Below are positions 1 to 10,516 of a DNA stretch of 59,719 nucleotides, one piece after another (within the stretch, counting starts at the first letter, position 1; each line of letters starts with the position of its first letter). Made by a program: the position numbers and the translations under genes. The notes under the pieces were generated by a model. It did no database searches and was not told the DNA's origin. It worked only from the letters and a program-made list of their open reading frames with translations. The DNA comes from Niveispirillum sp. (lineage in GTDB: Bacteria > Pseudomonadota > Alphaproteobacteria > Azospirillales > Azospirillaceae): assembly GCF_017996735.1 (NCBI RefSeq), contig NZ_JAGOGJ010000031.1, positions 1 to 59,719 on the forward strand, read 5' to 3'.

Positions 1-2
1 GC

Positions 3-3000
3 TTCAGCCCCAACACCAACGGCACCAATGCCGTCTCCGCCACGGCAGCGGACGCGGTGGGCAATGTCTCCACGGCCGGCACGCAGACACTGACCATCGA
101 TACGATTGCGCCCGGCGCTCCCGTGATCACCAGCGCGGCGCTCTCCAATGATGGGACCCCGACCATCACGGGAACGGCCGAAGCCGGATCAACGGTGACG
201 CTGACCATCGGCGGCGCCACCTATACCACCGTTGCCACGGGCGGAAACTGGAGCATCGATACCGGTTCTGCCACACCGACCAGCGGCAGCTTCAGCCCGA
301 ATACCAACGGTACCAATGCCGTTTCTGCCACGGCCAAGGACGCAGCGAACAATACCTCGACGGCCGGCACCCAGACGCTGACCATCGACACCACGGCGCC
401 CGGCGCACCCAGCATCACCAGCACTGCGGCGACCACCGACACCACGCCGGTGATCAGCGGCACGGCGGAGGCCGGGGCCACGGTGACCGTGACCGTGGGT
501 GGCGCCACCTATACGACGACGGCCACGGGCGGCAACTGGAGCATCGATACCGGTACGGACACACCGACCAGCGGCACGTTGAGCCTGAACACCAATGGCA
601 CCAACGCTGTTTCAGCGACGGCCACCGATGCGGCCGGCAATACATCCACGGCCGGCACGCAGACGCTGACCGTTGACAATACGCCTCCGAACGCGCCTGT
701 CATCTCCACCACGGCGGCCAATACCACTTCCCCGGTCGTCAGCGGCACGGCGGAGGCCGGGGCCACGGTGATCCTGACCATCGGCGGTGCCACCTATACG
801 ACGACGGCCACGGGCGGCAACTGGAGCGTCGACCTCTCCAGCGCCACACCCACCAGCGGCTCGTTCACGCCCTTGACCAGCGGAACCGGCAATGCTGCCT
901 CCGCCACGGCAACGGACACGTTGGGCAATATCTCCACGGCGGGTACGCAAAGCATCGTCATCGATACGACGGCGCCGAACGCCCCCATCATCACCAGCGC
1001 TGAACTGACCAATGACAGCACGCCCGTGATCAGCGGCACGGCGGAAGCCGGGGCCACGGTGACGCTGACCATCGGCGGCGCCACCTATACCACCGTCGCC
1101 ACGGGCGGTAACTGGAGCATCGATACCGGTTCGGCCACGCCGACCAGCGGCAGCTTCAGCCCCAACGCCAACGGCACCAATGCCGTCTCCGCCACGGCCA
1201 CCGATCCGGCCGGCAATACATCCACGGCCGGCACCCAGACGCTGACCATGGACACGACGGCGCCGACCGCCCCCAGCATCACCAGTGCCGCGGCGACCAA
1301 CGACGGCTCGCCGGTGATCAGTGGCACGGCAGAAGCCGGGACCACGGTGACACTGACCATCGGTGGCGCCACCTATACGACGACGGCAACGGGCGGCAAC
1401 TGGAGCATTGATACCGGCACCGCCACGCCGACCAGCGGCACCTACAGCCCCAATGCCAATGGCACCAATGCCGTCTCCGCCACGGCCACCGATGCAGCCG
1501 GCAATATATCCACCGCCGGTACGCAGAATCTGACCATCGACACGACGGCGCCGACCGCCCCCAGCATCACCAGTGCCGCGGCAACCAACGACACGACACC
1601 GGTGATCAGCGGCACGGCGGAAGCCGGGGCCACCGTGACCGTGACGGTGGGCGGCGCCACCTATACAACGACGGCCACGGGCGGCAACTGGAGCATCGAT
1701 ACCGGTTCGGCCACGCCGACCAGCGGCAGCTTCAGCCCCAACGCCAACGGCACCAATGCCGTCTCCGCCACGGCAACGGACGCGGTGGGCAACGTCTCCA
1801 CGGCGGGCACGCAGACGCTGACCATTGACACAACGGCACCCAGCGCGCCCAGCGTCACCAGCGCGACGCTGACCAATGACACCACACCCGTGATCAGCGG
1901 CACGGCGGAGGCCGGTGCCACCGTGACCGTGACGGTGGGCGGCGCCACCTATACTACCGTGGCCACGGGCGGCAACTGGAGCATCGACACCGGTTCGGCC
2001 ACGCCGACCAGCGGCAGCTTCAGCCCCAACACCAACGGCACCAATGCCGTCTCCGCCACGGCAACCGATCCGGCCGGCAATACATCCACGGCCGGCACCC
2101 AGACGCTGACCATCGACACGACCGCGCCGACCGCCCCCAGCATCACCAGTGCCGCGTCGACCAGCGACGGCACGCCCGTGATCAGCGGCACGGCGGAAGC
2201 CGGGGCCACGGTGACGCTGACCATCGGCGGCGCCACCTATACGACGACGGCCACGGGCGGCAACTGGAGCATCGATACCGGCACCGCCACGCCGACCAGC
2301 GGCACCTACAGCCCCAATGCCAATGGCACCAATGCCGTCTCCGCCACGGCCACCGATGCAGCCGGCAATATATCCACCGCCGGCACCCAGACGCTGACCA
2401 TGGACACAACGGCGCCGGATGCGCCGATCATCGCCAGCACGGCTGCGACGAACGACACGACACCGGTGATCAGCGGCACAGCGGAAGCCGGCTCCACGGT
2501 GACACTGACCATCGGTGGCGCCACCTATACGACGACGGCAACGGGTGGCAACTGGAGCATCGATACCGGCACCGCCACACCGACCAGTGGCACGTTCAGC
2601 CCAAATGCCAACGGCACAAACGCGGTCTCCGCCACGGCAACGGATACATTGGGCAATGTTTCCACGGCCGGCACCCAGACGCTGACCATCGATACGACCG
2701 CGCCGAACGCCCCCAGCATCACCAGCGCGACGCTGACCAATGACAGCACACCCGTGATCAGCGGTACGGCGGAAGCCGGGGCCACGGTGACGCTGACCAT
2801 CGGCGGTGCCACCTATACGACGACGGCAACGGGCGGCACCTGGTCCATCGATACCGGCACGGCCACGCCGACCAGCGGCAGCTTAAGCCTGAATGCCAAT
2901 GGCACCAATGCCGTCTCCGCCACGGCCACCGATCCGGCCGGCAATACATCCACAGCCGGCACCCAGACGCTGACCCTTGACACGACAACGCCCAATGCCC

Positions 3001-6000
3001 CCAGCATCACCAGTGCGGCGTCAACCAACGACGGTACGCCGGTGATCGGCGGCACGGCGGAAGCCGGTTCCACGGTGACACTGACCATCGGCGGCGCCAC
3101 CTATACAACGACGGCCACGGGTGGCAACTGGAGCATTGATACCGGCACCGCCACGCCGACCAGCGGCACGTTCAACCCAAATACAAATGATGACAATGCC
3201 GTCTCTGTAACGGCGACGGATGCGGCGGGCAATACGTCTGCCCCCGGCACCCAGACGCTGACCATCGACACGACCGCGCCAAATGCACCGGTCATCACCA
3301 GCAGTCTTTTGACCGCCAGCATCGCGCCAGTCGTGGGTGGCACGGCGGAAGCCGGCAGCACGGTCAGGCTGACGATCGGTGGGGCGACCTATACGACGAC
3401 GGCAACGGGCGGCAACTGGAGCATCGACCTCTCCACCGCCACACCGACCAGCGGCACGCTGAGCCTGGATAAGAACGGAAACAATGCGCTATCGGCCACG
3501 GCGACCGATGCCTACGGCAACGTATCCCAGGCCAAGACGGATGGTTTGCTCATCGACAGCGTCGCCCCCGCCGTTCCGACAATCGTTGCCGGTCTGAGCC
3601 AGAGCGCAACGCCCGTCATCACCGGAACGGCAGAGGCAGGGGCCAGGGTTACCGTCAATGTCGGTGGCGCGACCTACACCACCGTCGCCACCGGGGGTAA
3701 CTGGACCCTTGACCTGGGCACCGCCACACCGACCAGCGGGTCACTGACCCTTGACCTCAATGGCACCAACACGATCACGGCTACCGCGTCCGATGCCCTG
3801 ACCAATATATCGCAGGCCGCGACGGCATCGTTGGTCATTGACACAACCGCGCCGAGTGCACCTGCCATCACGACGCCCGCATCGACCGGCGACGCGACGC
3901 CCGTCATCGGGGGGACGGCAGAGGCTGGTGCTCTGGTCACTGTCACGGTGGGTGGGGCGACCTACACGACGACCGCCACCGGGGGCAGCTGGACGATCGA
4001 TACCGGCACCGCCACGCCGACCAGTGGCAGTTTCACTCCGAACACCAACGGAACCAATGCCGTGTCCGTCACGGCAAAGGATCTCGCCGGGAATGTGTCG
4101 GCGCCGGGTACGCAGTCATTGGTCATCGACGCCACCGCGCCAGACGCGCCGTCGATCGCCGCAATTGCAAACAACAGCACGACACCAACCATCTCCGGCA
4201 CGGCGGAGGCCGGTGCCACGGTGACCGTGTCGGTGGGTGGCGCCACCTATACAACCGTAGCGACGGGTGGCAGTTGGAGCATCGATCTTGCCAGTGCCAC
4301 GCCGGCTTCCGGCACGCTCAACCTCAATGCCAACGGCAGCAACACGATAACTGCAACGGCGACGGATGCCACCGGCAATGTCTCGGCACCGGGCAGCCAG
4401 GTCTTGCTGCTGGACAATGTCGCGCCAACCGGTGCCACGGTACAGTTTAACGATACGACCATCGATTCCGGCGAACAGTCCAACGTCGCCTTCACCATCA
4501 GCGATGGAGAGATCGGCGCGCAATATAGCTGGACCGTCACTTCATCCGGGGGTGGTTCCCTGTCCGGTACGGGCGTCATGTCGGCGACGACCGCCAATGT
4601 CACCGGGCTTGACCTGTCCAGCCTGGGGAACGGTACGCTCAGCCTGTCCGTGACGCTGGCCGACCCGGCCGGCAATGTCTCACAGCCCTTCACGGCCAGT
4701 GCCAGCAAAGTCACCGCCACGGTGGAAAAGCCGGTCCCGGTCACCCCGCCGCCCGTGGTCAATGTCGACGGGGCCACAGTCACGGGCACTACCACCACTC
4801 AGCCCGACGGCAGCCGCACCAGCACCGTGGTCATCGTCGCGCCCACGGAAAGCCGTGAGGAGGATCCCTCCACGGCCAATGCCAATCTGGCCGACGTACC
4901 CGTTGTACGCGAACAGGTGGTTGATGCGACGACGGGACAGGTCAGCACCGTCACCACCCTGACGGTCAGTGTGCCTGTCGGCGTATCGGTGACCGCATCC
5001 GGCACTTCCACCCGCACGGATCCGACCCAATCGCTGGACGACCTGATCCGTGAGATTCAGGCGCGGACGCAGAGCGGATCTCAGTCCCAAGGGGATTTGA
5101 CCAACGGCGGAACGGGCTTCCTTGGGCAGTTGTCGTCGCAATCGGAACTGCTGGTCCGCAGCATCGACTTCACGGGCAGCAGCAATGAGGGCAACACGAC
5201 CCGCGTCACCGGCAGCACGCTGAATTCAACCACGCTGCCAACGGCCCTGGTCTTGAATACGACCGGTGTCCAGGGGCAGGTGAATATTGCGCTGGATAAT
5301 GTCGAATTCGCCGCTGTCATCGGCAGCGCCACAGTCACCGGCGGCGATGGCAACCAGACGGTGTTTGGCGACACCAACAGCCAGACCATGATTCTGGGTC
5401 CGGGAGATGACATCCTGTCCGGCGGTGGTGGTAACGATACGGTTGCCTCGACCTTCGGCAATGACACCTTGTCCGGAGACGATGGCAATGACGTCGTTCA
5501 TGGCGGCGTCGGCGATGACTGGGTCATCGGTGGGGCGGACGATGATCTTGTCGGCGGCGGTGAAGGCGACGATCGGGGCTTCGGCGGCTCCGGAAACGAC
5601 ATTCTGTTCGGCGAAGCCGGCACAGACACGCTGACCGGCAATGATGGCGACGACACGATCGACGGCGGCAGCGGCGATGATCTTTTGTTTGGCGAGGATG
5701 GTAATGACCAGCTTTCCGGAGACATCGGCAACGATACGCTGGTCGGCGGAGCGGGCAACGACACCGGCCTTGGTGGTGACGGCAACGACCTGATCGGGCT
5801 TGGTATCGGCAATGATGTGGGCGACGGTGGTCTCGGTAACGACACGCTGTTCGGTGAGGATGGCGACGATACCCTGGCTGGCGGCGACGGCTCCGACGTC
5901 ATTAATGGCGGCGCCGGTAACGATCTCCTGTTTGCCGATGGTGGGGCGGACACCCTGTGGGGTGGCGACGGACACGACACCTTCGCGTTTGGTGCCAAGT

Positions 6001-6206
6001 CCGGTGGCGCGATCATCGCCGATTTTGAAATCGGAGTGGACCGTCTGGCGATCTATGATGGCCAACTGTCTCTGGCGGCGGTAATTGCCTCGGCTCGTTT
6101 CGTCGACGGCAGCACCATTCTTGATCTGGGCGGCGGCAACAGCCTGACGATTATTGGCAAATTTGGTGACGTTGCTACTTGGTTTATGGATCCGTCGGGG
6201 CAATGA
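3..6206 (+). CDS. Giant Ig-repeat/RTX adhesin, type I secretion substrate (5' end outside window)
   Basis: The frame is open from the left edge, so the N-terminus lies upstream; 2,067 residues are visible. Fifteen complete bacterial Ig-like repeats (Big_6-like) of about 96 residues come first, each with a GTAEAG core and a GGATYTT strand. A non-repetitive Ser/Thr-rich region follows (nt 4420-5390), then 22 glycine-rich RTX nonapeptides and an RTX-type tail (DTFAF, IADFEIGVDRL). This is the layout of Bap/LapA-like surface adhesins exported in one step by an ABC/TolC-type machine that reads the C-terminus; calcium folds the RTX part outside the cell. No transporter gene is in the window. A role in attachment or biofilm is inferred. 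The stop codon is followed by a strong hairpin. Confidence 0.9.
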   Translation, partial: FSPNTNGTNAVSATAADAVGNVSTAGTQTLTIDTIAPGAPVITSAALSNDGTPTITGTAEAGSTVTLTIGGATYTTVATGGNWSIDTGSATPTSGSFSPNTNGTNAVSATAKDAANNTSTAGTQTLTIDTTAPGAPSITSTAATTDTTPVISGTAEAGATVTVTVGGATYTTTATGGNWSIDTGTDTPTSGTLSLNTNGTNAVSATATDAAGNTSTAGTQTLTVDNTPPNAPVISTTAANTTSPVVSGTAEAGATVILTIGGATYTTTATGGNWSVDLSSATPTSGSFTPLTSGTGNAASATATDTLGNISTAGTQSIVIDTTAPNAPIITSAELTNDSTPVISGTAEAGATVTLTIGGATYTTVATGGNWSIDTGSATPTSGSFSPNANGTNAVSATATDPAGNTSTAGTQTLTMDTTAPTAPSITSAAATNDGSPVISGTAEAGTTVTLTIGGATYTTTATGGNWSIDTGTATPTSGTYSPNANGTNAVSATATDAAGNISTAGTQNLTIDTTAPTAPSITSAAATNDTTPVISGTAEAGATVTVTVGGATYTTTATGGNWSIDTGSATPTSGSFSPNANGTNAVSATATDAVGNVSTAGTQTLTIDTTAPSAPSVTSATLTNDTTPVISGTAEAGATVTVTVGGATYTTVATGGNWSIDTGSATPTSGSFSPNTNGTNAVSATATDPAGNTSTAGTQTLTIDTTAPTAPSITSAASTSDGTPVISGTAEAGATVTLTIGGATYTTTATGGNWSIDTGTATPTSGTYSPNANGTNAVSATATDAAGNISTAGTQTLTMDTTAPDAPIIASTAATNDTTPVISGTAEAGSTVTLTIGGATYTTTATGGNWSIDTGTATPTSGTFSPNANGTNAVSATATDTLGNVSTAGTQTLTIDTTAPNAPSITSATLTNDSTPVISGTAEAGATVTLTIGGATYTTTATGGTWSIDTGTATPTSGSLSLNANGTNAVSATATDPAGNTSTAGTQTLTLDTTTPNAPSITSAASTNDGTPVIGGTAEAGSTVTLTIGGATYTTTATGGNWSIDTGTATPTSGTFNPNTNDDNAVSVTATDAAGNTSAPGTQTLTIDTTAPNAPVITSSLLTASIAPVVGGTAEAGSTVRLTIGGATYTTTATGGNWSIDLSTATPTSGTLSLDKNGNNALSATATDAYGNVSQAKTDGLLIDSVAPAVPTIVAGLSQSATPVITGTAEAGARVTVNVGGATYTTVATGGNWTLDLGTATPTSGSLTLDLNGTNTITATASDALTNISQAATASLVIDTTAPSAPAITTPASTGDATPVIGGTAEAGALVTVTVGGATYTTTATGGSWTIDTGTATPTSGSFTPNTNGTNAVSVTAKDLAGNVSAPGTQSLVIDATAPDAPSIAAIANNSTTPTISGTAEAGATVTVSVGGATYTTVATGGSWSIDLASATPASGTLNLNANGSNTITATATDATGNVSAPGSQVLLLDNVAPTGATVQFNDTTIDSGEQSNVAFTISDGEIGAQYSWTVTSSGGGSLSGTGVMSATTANVTGLDLSSLGNGTLSLSVTLADPAGNVSQPFTASASKVTATVEKPVPVTPPPVVNVDGATVTGTTTTQPDGSRTSTVVIVAPTESREEDPSTANANLADVPVVREQVVDATTGQVSTVTTLTVSVPVGVSVTASGTSTRTDPTQSLDDLIREIQARTQSGSQSQGDLTNGGTGFLGQLSSQSELLVRSIDFTGSSNEGNTTRVTGSTLNSTTLPTALVLNTTGVQGQVNIALDNVEFAAVIGSATVTGGDGNQTVFGDTNSQTMILGPGDDILSGGGGNDTVASTFGNDTLSGDDGNDVVHGGVGDDWVIGGADDDLVGGGEGDDRGFGGSGNDILFGEAGTDTLTGNDGDDTIDGGSGDDLLFGEDGNDQLSGDIGNDTLVGGAGNDTGLGGDGNDLIGLGIGNDVGDGGLGNDTLFGEDGDDTLAGGDGSDVINGGAGNDLLFADGGADTLWGGDGHDTFAFGAKSGGAIIADFEIGVDRLAIYDGQLSLAAVIASARFVDGSTILDLGGGNSLTIIGKFGDVATWFMDPSGQ
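108..4415 (+). repeat. Fifteen tandem ~288-bp Ig-like domain repeats inside the adhesin
   Basis: The period is 288 bp (96 codons) with occasional 3-9 bp changes. The repeats nearest the left edge and centre are very alike at DNA level; the last four (from about 3300) have diverged more, for example DLNGTNTITATAS in place of the usual NANGTNAVSATAT. Such a pattern suggests repeated unequal recombination within the array with older copies at the 3' end. Copy number may vary between strains, and the array can collapse in short-read assembly. Confidence 0.9.
5397..5990 (+). repeat. RTX calcium-binding nonapeptide block (22 units)
   Basis: Twenty-two successive 27-bp units encode nonapeptides of the GGxGxDxxx type (for example GGGNDTVAS, GSGNDILFG, EDGNDQLSG). 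The block directly precedes the C-terminal tail of the adhesin. RTX repeats form calcium-bound parallel beta-rolls in type I secreted proteins. Confidence 0.92.
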
Positions 6207-6591
6207 CGGTGACCGAACAGCGGCGACCGTAACTCCGGTTGTCCAGCCTGATGAACTGCTGCTGTTGCGGCGGCGTCTACGGTGTTGTAGACGCCGCCGT
6301 AACTGCTTACGCGCAGAGCGGGTGGTGATGCCCTGGATATTGGCCCGCCGTCAGCGCCTTCTTCGCCATGCGGGCGGCTACAGGAATGTTGGGAAGTAGC
6401 TGCTGCCGGTACGCAGCTTGGGGATTCGCAGTTCCACCATCCGGACCCACAGGCAGTGAAGGAACGCTCAACCTCCACCCGTGCTCCAGGGGTGGGCACC
6501 GGAGGTTAGTCACACCAATCCCGATCTGTGCGCCATCACTCTCCCAACCATCGTCGTTGACACTTGCATGTAATTGCAGAACCATGGCTGC
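6207..6591. other. Intergenic region between adhesin and dprA
   Basis: Apart from the hairpin at 6265-6302 I see no convincing gene. Near the right end there is a consensus -35 hexamer TTGACA (6557-6562) without a good -10 at normal spacing. A 7-bp inverted repeat TTGCATG (6564-6570) / CATGCAA (6591-6597) brackets the dprA start and could be an operator. Confidence 0.4.
6265..6302 (+). terminator. Hairpin terminator after the adhesin gene
   Basis: A perfect 13-bp inverted repeat (CGGCGGCGTCTAC at 6268-6280, its complement at 6287-6299) with a 6-nt loop, extended by TT/AA pairs. It lies about 60 nt after the adhesin stop. No U-run follows, so it is an atypical terminator or 3'-end stabiliser. 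Confidence 0.6.
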
Positions 6592-7728
6592 ATGCAATCC
6601 TCGATCACCCCCCTTTCCCATGCAGAGCGTATCGACCGCGTCCGTCTGATCCGGGCGGAGAATGTCGGGCCGGTGACATTCATGCGATTGATGGAGCGGT
6701 TCGGGACGGCGACGGCGGCACTGGCGGCACTGCCGGAACTGGCCAAGCGCGGGGGGCGGACCGCACCCTTGCGGGTTCCGGGCAAGGCGGAGGTGGAGCG
6801 GGAGGCAGCGGCGCTGGATCGGATGGGCGGGCGCTGGCTGTTCCGCGGCGAGGCGGAGTATCCGGGACCGCTGGCCGTTCTGGATGATGCGCCACCGGTG
6901 TTGAGCCTGCTGGGCTTCCCGGCGCTGCTGTTGCGGCCCTGTGTGGGCATCGTCGGTGCGCGCAATGCCAGCATTGTGGGTCGCAAGATGGCGGAGAAGC
7001 TGGGGCGCGATCTGGCTGAGGCGGGGTTTACGGTTGTGTCCGGCCTGGCGCGCGGCATCGATACGGCGGCGCATCAGGGGGCGCTGGCCGGGGGCATGAA
7101 TGGCGGCGGGACGGTGGCCGTGGTCGCGGGCGGTGTCGACATCATCTATCCACCGGAAAATGCCGATCTGTACCGCGATATCGCGCAGCGGGGAGCCGTT
7201 CTGGCCGAATCACCCCTGGGCACGGAACCACAGGCACGCCATTTCCCCCGGCGCAACCGCCTGATTTCCGGCCTGTCACTGGGCGTGGTGGTGGTGGAGG
7301 CGGCGGTGAAGTCGGGGTCGCTGATCACGGCCCGCTTTGCCGCCGAACAGGGGCGTGAGGTGTTTGCCGTGCCCGGGTCACCGCTGGACCCGCGCGCCCA
7401 GGGCTGCAACCGCCTGATCAAGGAGGGCGCGGGGCTGGTGGAAAATGCCGATGATGTCATCACCCACCTGCAAGGCAGCCTGCGCGGACCGATGGCCGAG
7501 CCGGCGGGAGGGCAATATCGCTCCACCCATCCCCTTACGGAAGATGAGGTCGAACTGGCAAAAGCACGCCGTTTGGTGGGAGAGTGCCTGTCCCCCTCCC
7601 CGGTTCTCATTGACGAAGTGGTCCGCGGCTGCCAATTGTCTGCCGGGGTGGTGATGACCGTTCTGCTGGAAATGGAACTGGCGGGCCGGCTGCAGCGTCA
7701 TCCCGGTGGGCAGGTCAGCCTGATCTGA
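6592..7728 (+). CDS. dprA: DNA-processing protein DprA
   Basis: DprA (Smf) binds incoming single-stranded DNA and loads RecA during transformation; it is widespread even in species not known to be competent. The 378-residue protein has an N-terminal helical segment (VRLIRAENVGPVTF), the Rossmann-like DprA core with GIVGARNAS, SGLARGIDTAAH and PRRNRLISGLS, and a C-terminal winged-helix segment (residues about 315-378). The ATG at 6592 fits homologues (MQSSITPLSHAERIDRVR); a TTG six codons upstream is also possible. The gene leads into topA 50 nt later, a common alphaproteobacterial pairing. Confidence 0.95.
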   Translation: MQSSITPLSHAERIDRVRLIRAENVGPVTFMRLMERFGTATAALAALPELAKRGGRTAPLRVPGKAEVEREAAALDRMGGRWLFRGEAEYPGPLAVLDDAPPVLSLLGFPALLLRPCVGIVGARNASIVGRKMAEKLGRDLAEAGFTVVSGLARGIDTAAHQGALAGGMNGGGTVAVVAGGVDIIYPPENADLYRDIAQRGAVLAESPLGTEPQARHFPRRNRLISGLSLGVVVVEAAVKSGSLITARFAAEQGREVFAVPGSPLDPRAQGCNRLIKEGAGLVENADDVITHLQGSLRGPMAEPAGGQYRSTHPLTEDEVELAKARRLVGECLSPSPVLIDEVVRGCQLSAGVVMTVLLEMELAGRLQRHPGGQVSLI

Positions 7729-7778
7729 TCCTGTCCCGCCATCCGGTGTCCCTATTGATTAAAAAGGCGGGTCCTTCA

Positions 7779-10448
7779 GTGGCTGGCAGTGTCGTCATCG
7801 TCGAATCCCCGGCCAAGGCCAAGACCATCAACAAATATCTGGGGCAGGATTTCACCGTCCTGGCCAGCTTCGGGCATGTGCGCGATCTTCCGCCCAAGGA
7901 TGGGTCGGTGCGCCCCGAAGAAGATTTCGAGATGGATTGGGAGCTGGGTGACCGGTCCAAGCGCCATGTCGATGAAATCGCCCGCGCCGTAAAGGGTGCG
8001 AGCCGCGTCTTCCTGGCAACCGACCCGGATCGCGAAGGGGAAGCCATCGCCTGGCACGTGCATGAGCTGCTGAAGGAAAAGCGGCTGGCCGGCAAGGCGG
8101 AGATCCGCCGCATCACCTTCAACGAAATCACCAAGAGCGCGGTGCTTGAAGCCATCGGCAAGCCGCGCGATGTGGATCAGGAACTGGTGCAGGCCTATCT
8201 GGCCCGCCGCGCCCTGGATTATCTGGTGGGCTTCAACCTGTCGCCGGTCCTGTGGCGCAAGCTGCCGGGGTCGAAGTCGGCGGGGCGTGTGCAGTCGGTG
8301 GCCCTGCGTCTGATCTGTGAGCGCGAGGGCGAGATCGAGGCGTTCAAGCCGCAGGAATATTGGACCATCGAGGCGGAGTTCAAAACCCACGACGGCGCCA
8401 CCTTCACCGCCCGCCTGACGCAGTTGGACGGCAAGCGCCTGGAGAAATTCAGTCTGGGCGACAAGGGGGCAGCGGAAGCCGCCCTGGCCCGTATCCGCCC
8501 CATGCTGTTCAAGGTCGGCCGGGTGGAGCGCAAGGAGGTGAAGCGCAACCCCTATGCGCCCTTCACCACCTCCACCTTGCAGCAGGAAGCCAGCCGCAAG
8601 CTGGGCTTTGGCGCCGTCAAGACCATGCGCACCGCCCAGAAGCTGTATGAAGGTGTCGATATCGGCGGGGAGACGGTCGGTCTCATCACCTATATGCGTA
8701 CCGATGGCGTGTCGTTGAGCCAGGAGGCCATCGAGGGGTCGCGTCGCCTGATCGATCAGACCTGGGGCGATGCCTATGTCCCGGAAAAGCCCCGCATCTA
8801 CAAGACCGCCGCCAAGAACGCCCAGGAAGCGCACGAGGCCATCCGCCCGACCGACCTGTTCAAGCGGCCGGACCAGTTGTCGCGCTATCTGGATAAGGAC
8901 GAGCTGCGGCTGTACGAGCTGATCTGGAAGCGCACGGTGGCCAGCCAGATGGCCAGCGCCATTATGGATCAGGTCACCGTCGACATCATGTCAAAGGGGG
9001 CCGAGGCCGTGTTCCGCGCCACCGGCTCCATCGTCCGCTTCGACGGCTTCCTGAAGGTCTATCAGGAAGATAAGGATGATGATGGCGAGGATGAGGAGAA
9101 CCGCCGTCTGCCGCCCATGAAGGATGGCGACGACCTGACGCGCGGGGCGCTCAAATCCGACCAGCATTTCACCCAGCCGCCGCCGCGCTATACCGAGGCC
9201 AGCCTGGTGAAGAAAATGGAGGAGCTTGGCATTGGCCGTCCCTCCACCTATGCCTCCACCCTGCAGGTGCTGCAGGAGCGCAATTATGTGCGGCTGGAGA
9301 AGCGGCGGTTCGAGCCGGAGGATCGCGGGCGGCTGGTCACCAGCTTCCTGGAGAATTTCTTCAACCGCTACGTCCAGTATGATTTCACGGCGGCGCTGGA
9401 AGAGAAGCTGGACGATATTTCCGGCGGACGCATCTTCTGGAAGGATGTGCTGCGCGAGTTCTGGAAACATTTCCACGCGGCCATCGACGAGACCAAGGAC
9501 CTGACCATCACCCAGGTGCTGAATGCCCTGGATGATGCGCTGGGACCGCACTTCTTCCCCGATCGGTTCGATGCCGAGGGGCACAAGATCGACGTACGCG
9601 TCTGCCCCACCTGCGGGGCCGGGCGGCTGTCGCTGAAGCTGGGCAAGACGGGCGCCTTCATCGGCTGTTCCAACTATCCGGAATGCCGTTACACCCGCCC
9701 GCTGGCCGTGGCGGGGGAAGAAGCGGAGGCGGATGCCGACCGCGATCTGGGCGTCGATCCCGAGACAAACCAGAATGTGGTCATGAAGCGCGGGCCCTAT
9801 GGCGTCTATGTCCAGTTAGGCGAAGCGGCGGCCAAGGGGGAGAAGCCCAAACGTGTGTCCCTGCCGCGTGGCATGAACCCGCAGGATGTGGACCTGACCA
9901 TTGCGCTGGCACTGCTCTCCCTGCCGCGCTCTCTGGGTACGCATCCGTCATCGGGCCAGGAGATTCAGGCCGGCATTGGCCGGTTCGGTCCCTATCTGAA
10001 GCATGGCGACGCGTACAAGAACATCCCGCCGGATGACGACGTGCTGACCATCGGGTTGAACCGGGCCGTCGTCCTGCTGGGTGATGGGCCGGTGAAGAAG
10101 GCGGTGGCGGGCCGGGAACTGGGCAACCATCCCAAGGATGGCAAGCCCATCTCCATCGGGTCCGGCCGCTTCGGGCCTTATGTGAAGCATAACAAGATGT
10201 TCGCCAGCATCACCAAGGCCTACAATGCCGACACGCTGACGCTCGATCAGGCCGTTGAAATCCTGGCCGCCAAGGCCGCGAAGGACACCGCCAAGAAGGG
10301 TGCGGCACCGGAGACGGCGGAAGCCGAGGAGAAGCCGAAGAAGGCGCCGGCCAAGAAGGCCGCCGCACCGAAGACGGCCGCGAAGACCACCGCAACCAAG
10401 ACAGGGACCGTCGCCAAAAAGCCGGCGGTGAAAAAAGCCAAGGCCTGA
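7779..10448 (+). CDS. topA: DNA topoisomerase I
   Basis: Type IA topoisomerase that relaxes negative supercoils by passing strands through a 5'-phosphotyrosine break. The 889-residue protein starts with the TOPRIM motif IVESPAKAKTI and has DPDREGEAIAWH. The catalytic Tyr is in the YMRTDG motif. One zinc-ribbon (CPTCG...CSNYPEC) and several topoisomerase C-terminal repeats (GRFGPY) follow. The tail is Lys/Ala-rich, as often seen in this class. I chose GTG 7779 because AGGCGG lies 8 nt upstream; an in-frame GTG at 7746 would add 11 residues without a ribosome site. It follows dprA on the same strand. Confidence 0.95.
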   Translation: MAGSVVIVESPAKAKTINKYLGQDFTVLASFGHVRDLPPKDGSVRPEEDFEMDWELGDRSKRHVDEIARAVKGASRVFLATDPDREGEAIAWHVHELLKEKRLAGKAEIRRITFNEITKSAVLEAIGKPRDVDQELVQAYLARRALDYLVGFNLSPVLWRKLPGSKSAGRVQSVALRLICEREGEIEAFKPQEYWTIEAEFKTHDGATFTARLTQLDGKRLEKFSLGDKGAAEAALARIRPMLFKVGRVERKEVKRNPYAPFTTSTLQQEASRKLGFGAVKTMRTAQKLYEGVDIGGETVGLITYMRTDGVSLSQEAIEGSRRLIDQTWGDAYVPEKPRIYKTAAKNAQEAHEAIRPTDLFKRPDQLSRYLDKDELRLYELIWKRTVASQMASAIMDQVTVDIMSKGAEAVFRATGSIVRFDGFLKVYQEDKDDDGEDEENRRLPPMKDGDDLTRGALKSDQHFTQPPPRYTEASLVKKMEELGIGRPSTYASTLQVLQERNYVRLEKRRFEPEDRGRLVTSFLENFFNRYVQYDFTAALEEKLDDISGGRIFWKDVLREFWKHFHAAIDETKDLTITQVLNALDDALGPHFFPDRFDAEGHKIDVRVCPTCGAGRLSLKLGKTGAFIGCSNYPECRYTRPLAVAGEEAEADADRDLGVDPETNQNVVMKRGPYGVYVQLGEAAAKGEKPKRVSLPRGMNPQDVDLTIALALLSLPRSLGTHPSSGQEIQAGIGRFGPYLKHGDAYKNIPPDDDVLTIGLNRAVVLLGDGPVKKAVAGRELGNHPKDGKPISIGSGRFGPYVKHNKMFASITKAYNADTLTLDQAVEILAAKAAKDTAKKGAAPETAEAEEKPKKAPAKKAAAPKTAAKTTATKTGTVAKKPAVKKAKA

Positions 10449-10516
10449 GCTTGCAAACAGGAACAGGGTGAACCATGTTCATGCGTATAAAGGGTAATCG
10501 TACCCTGGAGGCCCCG

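Noticed and set aside
221..5488. Series of ~95-codon open frames on the minus strand across the adhesin repeats
   Set aside because: They recur every 288 bp in step with the Ig repeats, with start sites created by the same GGC GCC ACC text. They are a by-product of the repeat composition.
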